A DNA stretch of 64,000 bases from Meandrina meandrites (Eukaryota; Cnidaria; Anthozoa; Scleractinia; Meandrinidae). The translations under genes and the position numbers were made by a program. Under the pieces are notes generated by a model. The model made no database searches and was not told where the DNA came from. It saw nothing but the letters and a program-made list of their open reading frames with translations. The stretch spans positions 30,582,939 to 30,646,938 of the forward strand of contig OY855911.1 of NCBI GenBank assembly GCA_963693305.1, written 5' to 3'. Position 1 is the stretch's first letter; each line of letters opens with the position of its first letter. Positions 23,101 through 35,300 of the stretch are shown in pieces.

Positions 23101-26100
23101 TTGTCTGTAAATAAAACGAAACATATTTTATCCCCAACTTTTCAAGACGTCAAGAATTTACGGTTGAAAAACAAGACAAATAGACCACAAACGAAACTGT
23201 ATTAATTTCTCAGAGTACACTGCCAAACCTGTTTAGTTTGTTTAATTCCTGTTCACTGTTTGAGATGGCCGCCTTGATCTCATCTAACTGTAGCCTCGCT
23301 AGGGTCTCATCTTCACCTGCCGATGCCGCTGCCTGCTCGTTGGCTCGAGCTAGGGCCTGGAAAAGAGATAAAATCACGTGACTCCACTATCGCAGCGATG
23401 ATACGTAATCCACTAAGAAAAGAAAATAGCTGGATCTCTTAATACCGATCACATTTACATTACCGTAATTGTCTTGAAATAATTGTCCAAGTATCGACTG
23501 ACCCTGCAGGCTCGATTTCTACCACCCTCTTTAGTTCAATTTTGTTCAACTTATTTTCCTGAACAGCGAGTGGTTATCGAGCCCACTGGGCCTGTGGTTA
23601 TTGCTTTTGGTCAGCGAGGTTGCTAAGTAACAAGAGTGACGTACATGCAGCGGTCCAAGATCAGTTTTGCCGGTTGACCAGTCGGGGAAACAAGTGCCAG
23701 TTGATGGCGCGACCACTTCTCCGAGAAGTGACTGAGCTGGCTCCTCGACTAATCATCGCAATTTACATAGAGGGTGCAAAACCGCGTCTGAAGTCAACTT
23801 AATTGCGTCTGCAGAAATCAGCCGCTTTTAAGCTCGCAAAAAATACTGCCATCATTTATTTCAATGACTGCTAACTACCTCTCTCTGCTGCACAAGTCTT
23901 CTTCTCTCATCCTCAAGCTCCTGTCGATTTTCCTCCAGCTCTCTTCTCTAAAAAGAAGAACATCAGAAGCAACAATTGACGAGTTGTCTTGTTTTATCAA
24001 GATCGTCCTCTTCAACTTCGAAACCAAAACTAACAGGCGTGCCGTATTTGACGAATTTGTCACAACGTATCCGACGGATCCAACGGATGTCTAAACTCGA
24101 TACAGAAGATGAAGGTTCGCAAATACTAGTAGTCGAAATTATAAAGAGTAGAGGGAACAGACTCTCACGAACATGGCCCGGATAAAATAAAAACGAACTG
24201 CCAGTCCATCAATTAATGAATTTAACAAAACGAAACCATTCGGTTGCGGCGCTTCAAACGTAGACTGTTCACAGCCCTCAACTGTTTTCGTATTTCTCTT
24301 CGAGCGTTGAACGCGCGGAAATAATCGCAAAAGAACCCCCTCGTGCTTCAAATTCCGCGCGCTTGCTTCGCTCGCCGTTTCCCTCGCGCTTTTTTGCGTT
24401 GAAAGTTAGAGAGGATGTGAACAGTTCACTTCAATCGGACAGACGGTAACCGAGTCATTGGCTTTCTAGTTTTGTTACCTGGACTGATAGCGCTTCTTCT
24501 TCTTTCTCAAGCTCCTCGTGTTGCCTCTGGCGATTGTCTCGTTCTTTTGCCATTCTTGCTTCCTATTTTTTCAAAGAAACAGAAACGAAAAACTGCCGGT
24601 TAAACAGTACAACTCGTAGAAGAATAAACGTAGTCTGCGGAAACAGTTCTACACATGCAGGCTTGGAGAATTAAGCATCCAAAGAAAATGAAATTATTTT
24701 ACCGAAAAGCGAAATACTTGTTCAGCTCTTAATCTGAAAGCTGAGAGCTCAATTGTTATTATAACAACGGAAGTTAAAAATATGCTTTAGCCATGCATGA
24801 AAGAGCATGCTTAAACTGTTTAAAGAAATGACAATGTTGAAATACAGGCCATTTTCCAACGTTTGAATACATGGGCAGGAAACAAAGATATGAATTAAGG
24901 TTAGACTTGTGAAGGTCTCTTAACGGCCGTTGGAAACATATAAAGCAGATGATACTATAAACAGATGTCTTTCCACAGTAGTGATTCAAATAATCTATCT
25001 CCTTGGCAAGTCAGTATGATCCAAGTAGAAGGGAAATTAGAAATTTATTAGGAATCGATTTCCCGAGTTAGAAAAAAGTAAAAATTATCTATTCAAAATG
25101 GTATCTATTAGTTTGAAGTTGTGAAAAAAGTAACTAATACACTCAGACCAGTAACATTTCCTTTATTTGATAAGCCACTTTCTCTTTCCGCGACATTAAA
25201 TTTTTTTAATGGGAAAGCGGGAAGATTTTGTTGTCACGAAAATATTTTGTTTAAGGGTAGTTCACGATAAGAAAAATATAAAATCAGCTATTGTGGTTCA
25301 AGGAAGGCTGGGCAACCAGATATTTACAAAGGCTTTGCCAAGGAGTTCAATGCGGGACTGCTTGCTGCTAATGGGCAGAGTGGAGGACTCGAAACTAAGT
25401 GCCACTGGATTTCAAGCCCAGTGCCCTAAGCACTCGGCCATTACTGTTATTTGAGATTAGAAAGCTGCTGTCTGTAGTTACCAGTGGCGGATCCAGACCT
25501 TCCCTGGATCCGCCACTGGTTACTGACCACAAAGTAAAGCAAACCATTTGGTCGAGTTCTTTCTGTAGATTGTTCTTTTCAGCCTCCATCTCTTGTTGAA
25601 GTTTATTCATGTTCTTTTTGTGTTCCTCCGCCAGGTTTCTCTTCTCCTTTTCCCATTTCTCGCCTAAGTCAAATCTTTCCTTCGTTTCCTGTTGACACAA
25701 GAAGAAAACAACAAAACTATCACTGCAACTTGCTGTAAACTAAATAAATGGCAAATTGTGCACCTGAATAACAATTATTCATTTGTGATTGGCACGCAAA
25801 ACTAGCTACATCTAAACGAGATCTGATACATTCAGTAGAAAAACACACAGCTACAACTGTATAGAGCATTTGGCCGTGTAAATATTCAACGTGACGGTGA
25901 GCCTTATTTTATTTGGTTTTAATTTGACGCGACAGGGATTAATGCACGCTATTACACAAATACCTAAGTTAACAAATTATCGAGTGCATTAGTTTACCTG
26001 TTCTTTCCAATCTTGTTTTATTTTGTAAATTCTCCTCTCGTATTCATTCTGCAACGACTCCTGTAAAAGAAATTAAAAAGAAGACTTTCTGGCAATCTAC

Positions 26101-29100
26101 TGCAATATTACTTTCTTTTTTTTTTAAAAAAAAAACGTTCTTGTATAAAAGAGAGTAAATCAGAGAGGCATCAGAGCGTGAGGCATCAGCAGATTTACGG
26201 CGTAAATTTTTTATTTATTTTTTAACACGCTGAAAAAACAAGCACTGGCATTCTGCCGTTACTGTTCAAATACCCGTGTTCAGATCTACCACTGATATCT
26301 TTACTTCTGACTGTGAACAGCCCTGTTTTATTAATTTACATGCGAGACAAAAGCCAACTTCTGATAGTCAGTACCTAATTTAGTTCAGAATTATATTTAA
26401 TATTCATTTTTTCACTTACCAACTGTTCCTCATGTTTGGCCTCTAAATCCTTTTTCCTTTTTAAAAAGTCCTGCTGAGCCTTTAAATTGTAAAAAAAAAA
26501 GAAAAAAAATTAAAATAACAAATAAGCAAGGATAAGGAAAATCCCAAAAAAATGTCAACACGAAGTGAGGTATGCCGATCAAGAGAACAATATAACAGAT
26601 TACAAAGGGGAATTGATCTTAATGAAAATTCTCTTAAATAGTGCTATAAGAAATGTATGCCTAGGAAGATCAGTAATGAGAATTTGTATGTTGATATCCG
26701 GGCTTGAAAGGGTTAATACATCATCAAATTCTCCCAACTAGTACTATAAGAAATATATACAGACCAGTTATGAGAATTTGTATGTTACCTCGATATCCAG
26801 TGAGTCCATACTCATGGTAAAGTTAGCTCTAGACTCTACTGCGGATTTCCTGGCTGCAGCTAACTCGTTATTCTGTGCGTCTTCCAGCTCACTCTTTAGT
26901 TCTTGCAAAGCCTTTTCGTGTTTCTCGATTAACTCAGTTTTTAATTGCTGGAGTTCGTACTCGTTGTTTTGTTGGAGTTCCTCCAAGGCCTAAGATAGAG
27001 GGGCATTTATTAATAGAAGAAAACGTCGAGGAATGGAATGGTATGGATACTTCGGGTGCTTACCATTTGCCAGAAGGAACCGGATGGGATGACCGTTGAA
27101 TAATGGTAAGGGTTTTTACAAAATTCGAAAACCAAAGAGAAGGAGCTTAACATTTGTAATTCGGTTTCCTGTTATTGTTTTCCGTTGATGGGAGAATGGA
27201 ACTGGGAAATCGTGCAAATGGTAAGGAAATTTCCCACGTTCCGTTCTGGAGGTAGTCCACAGTTTCCCAACGGATTTTCCGGAAAATTACTGTTTCATTT
27301 GGATTTCAACCGAAATTTCCGGATTTTTGGGCTAAATGGTAAGCACCCTTTATTTACCCTCGGATTTGCTGAGTAGCTGTAATATCTCAGAGCATTCCCA
27401 CCCTAACCTGACAGTACAAGACCAGACCACAACACCGGGAACTTCGCGCCCTAATCTTTGCGATAAGTGCGTGGGTTCTGTAACGTCCCCTGCTGACCAT
27501 AACAGTGAAGATGCAGGAGACGGGGCCTACAGTTGATCGTCCTTATCCGAGAAGACTAGAACATATAACCATTTGCAATTCTCATTATTGCAAAGGCAAC
27601 ACATTTTCCTTGGTCAGTTTAAGACCTTGAGTGTTCGCCCGTAATGGGGCTCAAACCCGAGACCTCCCACATGGTAGTCCGGTGCTGAGCTAACCGTTCG
27701 TTACTAAAAAGCCCTTGTAAAGCTAGTCTCCTTCACAGGCAAACATCTTTCAAAGGTAACATCTATCATTGATAGTATGTTAACTAAGAAAATTTATGTG
27801 GCGCACCAAACTGCGATCAAATTGAAGGAAGCCGCCAAATAACAGTTGAGAAAAGACGAGAAAACAACAAACAAGTAATAATAAACCAAAAAGGAACAAG
27901 GATGGTTAACATTGTTGAAGATTGAGAGAGATTACGAAAAACAGACCTGAAGAAGATTAGGCTAAACAGTAGCTGCATGTTACAGCTTCTTGCGAATCCA
28001 TAGCAAACATGATTAATAATAAAATTTCTAACTTGCCTCCTCTTTTTCTTTCTCTAGTTTCTCTCTTAATTTTTCTATAGCCTCATTCTGCTCCTCTTTC
28101 ATCTTCTTTTTCTCGTCTTCCATCTCTGCAGCAAACGTTTCCCGCATTTTTCTCAAGGCCTTTTCCCTTTCGACCGCCAGCCTGTCGTTCTCCTGTTCTT
28201 CCTGCTCCTCTAGTTCTTCCACGAGCAGTTTTAACGTGTCGCTCTTCTTCTTTCTTATTTCAGCCTCTTCCTGTTCCTGCTCTCTTTGTAACTGCTGTTT
28301 TAATTTCCTCATGGCGTCCTGCTTGCCTTCCTGAAGCGTGGCTTCTTCTTCTAACGTGTCCTCTCGGGCCTTCTCTCCGAGTGTTTTCATGACAGTTTCA
28401 TGTTCTTTTGCTAGACGTTCCTCCTCGTTGTCCTGTTCCTTTCGATATTGTTCTGTGAGCTTCTCCAACGCGTCTTCCTTCTCTTTCTGAAGCTTCTGTT
28501 TTGCCTCGTTTAGTTCTTTCTCTGTGGCTTTCCGCATGTCTTCGATGGTTTTAGCTGCTTCTCTTGCGAGTCTAAAGGCAAGCAAGTTGTAAAAGCAAGT
28601 CGTGTAAGTGTAAATTTTTCGTGTTTTGGTCTTACTGTCTTGAGTGGAAAATCACTCAAATTTTTCCATTGACTGATATGCCAAAAATCATGAGTCAGAA
28701 ACTCAGATTGTCTTGATGAACCACGAAATTCTCCAAACAAATACCAAAAGAAACATTCGACATCTAGTAAGGAGAATTAAGAATTTGGTATTGGGATACC
28801 TCTCTTGTTCTTGACTCTGCGCTGCTTCGTTTTCCTTCTGCTGGGACACTCTTCTGTTACGAAACACACACACACACAAAAAAACAAAACAATTTATCGT
28901 AAAAAGCCTGTATAAGCCACGATTTGAAAACTTGTACTACACTGAAACATTCAATACCACTATCTTATGGCTTAAAAGGTAAGTATTCCTTTTCACGTTG
29001 CAAACTTGTCGGTTTATAATAATAAAAAACACAGCTAGTTGCATGTAATATTTGTTCAGGTAGAAAAAAATTAAAAATAAAATTGAGCGATTTTACAATT

Positions 29101-32100
29101 CATGACCCTCTATGAATAATGTTTCGTGGAATATTTGTACTTGAGTTGTGTAGTGGTACTGTATGCCATGCTGACGAGACCCGAGAAGGCAGCAAAACAG
29201 CTGTTGGTAACTCCTAGGGTTTTGCCTTCAGTGCAAAGTAATGATGTATTGTCTGACGCTTGGTAAATATATTGAGGAAGTGCCACAAATTTACAAATTT
29301 TCGCAGCAAGAATCGCACCTTAGTCTTCTTCGCAGCCGTTTTTGGGATGTCACGCAACGCTCTTTGGGGGGAGCATTGCGTGATATCCCACAAAACGGCT
29401 GCGAAGGAGACTAGTCAAACCTATGATCATCTGTACACTGGTCCCAGGCGTTACCATTGAGCTACACATGAGACTCGTGGTAGCTAGGGCATATAATGAG
29501 GTTCAGTTGCGATAAACTTCCCACATGATGTTTGGATTAGTTTTGTCCATGAGTGACAAGGTGCAGAAAAGAACTCAGACTTTTTGTTACAAACTCAAGT
29601 ATCTTTAATGTTGACGCCCTTGGTATCCAGTCACTTCGCTCCATGGTCAGATCGCTCCCAGTTAGATCGCTCCCAAAAAAAAGTCAGATCGCGCCATCGA
29701 AAAAGTCATATCGTTCCCAAACGAAAGTGACTTTGCTCCATGTTCAGTTAAGTGTTAGTAAAGTACGACCGAGTTCGCTCCAAATAAACGACCTAGAAAA
29801 TTTCTCGTTCCTTAAGTGTGACTTGGTTGGGAGCAATCTGACCATGGAGCGAAGTGACCACAATTCACGCCCTTATGCCGATGAGCCCTTAGCTCTCTTC
29901 TTTGTAGGCTATTCTTACCTTAATATCCTCTTTTTACTCTCACCTTTCTGCTGCCTCTGCCTGAAGCTTTGCCCTCTGTAATCTCTCTTCCTCAGACTTG
30001 TCTGTTTTTCCTCCACCATCCTTGTTACTAAAAGAAAAACTTGCATGTAGAGAGACTGAATGGTAAAAACTTGTGGATCCACTGGAGTCACAGCGTACAT
30101 GTGATTAAACAGAACACAGTCCATAGAAACAGGAATCAGTTTATGGCAAGAATGGACTGTAAGCCTGTAATTTTTTTCTCAAAGTTGCTAAATTTTTTCC
30201 AGTTTCTCGCAAGTCCCTGCAACTAGTCCCTGTAAGTAGTCCCGGGGACAAGTGCTTTTATGTGAACTTCCCAAGATACTGGGACCAAAATTTGCTCCCC
30301 GCAGTGCAAACCTTAATTACTATAATTTATTTAATTCTTTTCTCACAATGTTTTACCTTGAAGTGACAGGGTCTTGAAGCAAGATGTCACTTTTAACTCC
30401 AGCCATTGTCCTCAAACTACTGCTGACAGCTGCCACACCCCCTGCTTGGGCCTGAAGGAACAAAATAAGGAGCCAAAAATTCTTCGAGCACACACCCTTG
30501 GGACTAAAAAAGTGTCTGCTAAGGAAAGGTGACGGATAATGGAGTTTTAAAATGTTGTGTTTTTATGAAGCTAATGGAGAATGGGAAGCGCACCATGCCA
30601 CACTCCGCATTTATTGAGCAGTCTGGGTTCAAGCCCTGCCCAGAATGCCTCTCTGCACTCTGGTGTTAAAAGAAAAGGGAACAGGGAAACAGAAATTTAA
30701 TGCTTACCTTACCTTACCTTTTATGAGCCTGGGACCATGTCTAAGTGTCTGCCTATGAAAGTGTCCCTTGGCAGAAAATCAACTGTATGCTATCTTTTGT
30801 AAAGATAAGCCTCATAATCTTGACATTACAGTTATTTACATGTATCTCATTTTCTCTTGTTCTTCAGTAGATGTGGGAAACATGTTTGGTGAGGCTTTAC
30901 AGTTTATACCATTACATGCAATATCATACCGTTATCATAATGTTACACATAATATCATACCTCAGCCTTTGTTGCACTGGCTGCTGGAGTCAGAAGCTCA
31001 GCGCTCATTCCCTCCAGCCTGTCAGACAATGTCCTGTTGATACCAAAGTCCTGGACAGAAGACAGTAAGTTAGCATTTACAGTATCATGCTAACTACCTG
31101 GGGGTGGGGGGAGGGGAGAGGGTTTGGGGCACTTTTGATCTGAAACACATGTAAGATATACATTTATATGATTGTACATTGTACATTTTGACCATTTTGG
31201 TCTGAAATAGGGTATGGTTTGTGCAATCACGTAAGGAACTGGCTATGGTTCTTTGAGAAAGCTATAATCACCATCATCACCATCATTGTTTTGAAAATTA
31301 TTATCAAAACTGTAGTTTACTTGACATGGAAACTTGCAGCTCTTCTCATAACGTTAACGCAAACTAAAGCAGTTTCTTCGTGGAGTCAGGTCTGTAATAG
31401 GGTATCAAATTTTTTGTCAGGTCTGCATGTAGAAAAGGAACTTTGGGAAAATCAAATATTTCGTGTGAAATAGAGTAATGGTTTCAAGAGGTATATCACA
31501 AATCTTCACCCAAATTTTCCAGGAGCACACCCCCCTGGCCCCACCCCGAACCACCTCTTGGGGTTAACCACCAGCCCTACAAATTCAAACGGTTCTCTAA
31601 GGCAAACAGTTGCTACTTACCACTTCCTCTCCATCATCAACATCACTCATCGACGGGGTTGCTGGGGCGTTGAGATTTGAACTCTCTTCTATTTCTGAAT
31701 CCTGGAGAAGGAACATACAGTAAGTATATTGAAACAAATAACAGCCAATCCTCTCCTCACAGTCACCTCTATAATAGTGACACACCACTATCATGGACAG
31801 TTCACCTGGTCAGACAGCGACAAAAATTCATATAAACTCTGCCTCTGTAATACAGACATCTCTATAACACAGATACTTTAATTTCCTTGTCCCTTAAAGA
31901 TTCTAAGGGTACAGACCACGAATGCTAAGCTCCTGTAAATATCTAATTGCCATAACTGTTCGTTGGTAGGATACCTAAAATGCATGCATTTCTGCAATAA
32001 TTGTAGAATAATTATTGGTTTCGGCTCAATAAAAGAGGCTCAACTGAAATATATATTGCAATCATTTATTTTCTTTTTTTACCAAAGAGGATTGTTAAAC

Positions 32101-32298
32101 TTAAAACACTCTTTTGGCTTTTGAAATTGAAATCTGGAGATGCTGAGCTCAATTCCTCTGATGGCTACTGTATCTTGCCTGGTCAGGATCTCCTATGTCA
32201 GTCCCACAATTAAAAGTTCTCTTTCTGGCCATATAATAAATCCTTTATTGACCAACTGAGGTTGTTTGGTTTTGGGCTCATTTTTTTACATTTTTATT

Positions 32299-32335
<37 letters not shown>

Positions 32336-35300
32336 AGAACTTGGCCAATATCCAGCCATCCTGACCTCACACTTGGTCAATAATGCATATATACATTCAC
32401 CTCATAACCAAGTGCTGCTATATCATGTACGCCAAGATCGATAGTTGGTTTTCCAAAATCACTCTGCAAAATAATTAAACAACTTTTAGGCCTGTGGATA
32501 AAACCTTACTGTGTGACCATTCAAACAAAAGCTATTAAACAGTTCTTTGATGTGGTTACTGTTTAATGTGCCATAAATAGATTTTAAGTTTTTGGATGAA
32601 ATGCTAGTGACCATTCAAATCAAAGTCAGATATTGAACAGTACAGTATTGTTTATTGTGCTGCACACGATGATTCTAACTTTTAAATCAATTAACAAAAA
32701 GCTCCTAAAAATATGCCACCAGGAACAACCAAGTTTTTTTGCATATATGTTATATCTAAACAAAGCAAAAAACAGCAAAAAAATACAAGACTCATAATGT
32801 TTAACACAGATGAACAAACCCGCAGTTGTTTTCAGCAATGATCATTTTTGGCCACAAAATCCCTACTGCCCTTTTTCCACTGAGTCCTTCACTAAATTGC
32901 TTGAACTAGTATTTTGCAAAATTATTTTTTCCAATTTAGACTTTGACATGGTTGGCAGTAAAGAATCGTACATTTTGACTTTAAAAAAATGACAAAATAC
33001 CTGTCCTTCCTCGTCATCTGAAAGGTCAGGCATAAAATTCAAATTTATGTTGTCTCCTAAACCAGTGCTCAGTGTTATTGATCCACTTGCGTCATTGACT
33101 CCACGGCCTACCTTCTCTTGATCTGTAAAAAGTTTCTTTGTAAAACAAACAGAGAAAAGCATGAGCACTATGATTTAACGAGAGCAAACAATTTAGAATT
33201 GCTAAGTAGACAGGCACAGCACCATGTACTAGATGTACATGAATGAACTGTAGCCTGACTTGTGCATTACATTTTTAATCATGCCTTGATGAATTCATGT
33301 AAAACCAATCAGAACACATGTTGGTGTCCTGTCATTTTGTCACCGTTATCTTTCCATAGATTGGTTTGACTTTGCATGAGTTCAAATGGAATGAAAATGT
33401 ATGCAGTATATGGTTAAAACATCTTAGGAACTCCCAAAGAAATCTTTGGAAAATCAAATGTTCAAAAAATGACAGGAATTGATTGAATGAACTCTAAACA
33501 AAAATTTGAAAGGAATAGTTACGTGTAGATTTAACAGTGAAGATCTGTGGCCAATCTTTTTATAAAGTTATATTGAAACATGCATGGGTCTGTTTACAGT
33601 GTATCTTTGGTTTAAACTTTTTCAAACCAGGTTGAGTTTTTTATTTTTCATTGTCTCTTATTCATCACCATAATCTGAAACAAAGTGAGATAACAATCAA
33701 ACTAGTTTGAAAAATATAACAACCTAAAATTAATATAATACCACAACATAAACACTTGTTATGCCAGACTTACCCCAGGTGGCTCCTTGATTAGGCCAAG
33801 AGGACCCAAAGACCCTGCACCTAAGGAACTCTTTCCCAGAGAACCTCCAAGAGAGCCTCCTCCTAAAGAGCTCCTACCTAAAGAACCCCCTCCAAGAGGT
33901 CCAGATCCAAGAGATGTTCCACCAAGGGTCCCTCCTCCACGTGCAGAGCTTGCTCCAAGGGAGCCACCAAGTGACCGTCCAGGAGATGAATCTCTCAAAG
34001 GAGCCAAGGAACCTTCACCTTTAAGTGGTGCCAAGCCAGGGCTAAGAGACTGAAAGAACACAAGAAATAATATTAAAAAAAATTATTAAGAGGCTTTGCA
34101 AAGTATCAGAATTCTTATTCATTAACAACTGCATAGTGCTTTAAATAAGATAAAGTACAGTGCTGCTCAAATGTAAGTTACCACCTCTCGTCTCGTTTCT
34201 CGTGAGATGCATCTCGTTCCTCTCGAGACGAGTCTTGTTTCTCGCGAGAGTCACTGAACCGTTTAGTATGGAATATGTTACTCGCGAGAAGTCGTTATAC
34301 TTTCTATTGTATCAGAGAAATCTAGGGGCCTCCACTGTGACCATCCGGCTCCTAACAGTATAGTGCTGTCATGTCTGGTAATTCCTGCAACCCAGTCATG
34401 ACCCCCATGCAGTCATCCAGGCAACTGTCACACTGAGTTAAAGGGCCGCCGTCACCCGTAATGCGTTGCTTAATTTCTGTACCCTGGGGGCGGACTCCCA
34501 TATCAAAGGGACGTGGATGCTTGTCGTCTTGCTTAGGGGTGTAAATTTTGGATTTTGGTCTTGCTTAGGGTATTCTGGGCAAAATGTTATTATTTTTAGC
34601 CGTCAAGGTCTCGTTTAGGGTTGCACACAAAAAAATAACAAAAAGGAAAGAATTTTGATTTGTTATATTTGCGCGATTCATATAAATAAGGTTTTCCATA
34701 GCATTAAAAATGTCTGTCTATTGTTTTACAAGTCTGTATTTTAAACTAGTCTTTTTTAGGGGTCTGCATAAGCTTCGGCCACGCCCAGATTGGTCTCTTT
34801 TAGGGGTTAAATTTAAAATTTCCGATGAGCATCCTCGTCCCTTCCATATGGGAGTCCCCCCCCCCCCCGGGTTTCTGTAATACAGAAATTATGGATCTTT
34901 TGTTAAAGGGATAACTTTCATCAAACTGCGTGTTGTGTTTTTAATGCCCAATGTCTCCAGAATTTAAAAAGGGTTTCTTTAGCTGATTGAAATGTCTCAT
35001 TTTTGATGTGATTTGGCTGATAATGTTCATGCAACATAAAACACAATGACAACAGAGGCTCGCAAGGGACGGTGTTCCTTTAACAGTGTAGAAGGGGGAG
35101 GGGAGGGGGAAGTGAGAATAAAAAGTTACTTGAATGTTTGGCAGGAAAATCAATTAGTTTTGGACGATTGGAGAACAAATTTTATAAGCTCTGCTCAATC
35201 CAGAGTCGAGCATGTACTAAAATGTTACTATAGACCATCACATCTCCTATAAGTTGAGTCGACATAAACTCACAAATTAAATTAATTAATACACACACCG

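Noticed and set aside
33787..34053. Proline/arginine-rich plus-strand ORF of 88 codons
   Set aside because: It is the antisense shadow of the Ser/Leu/Gly-rich CEP164 exon 34049-33774.
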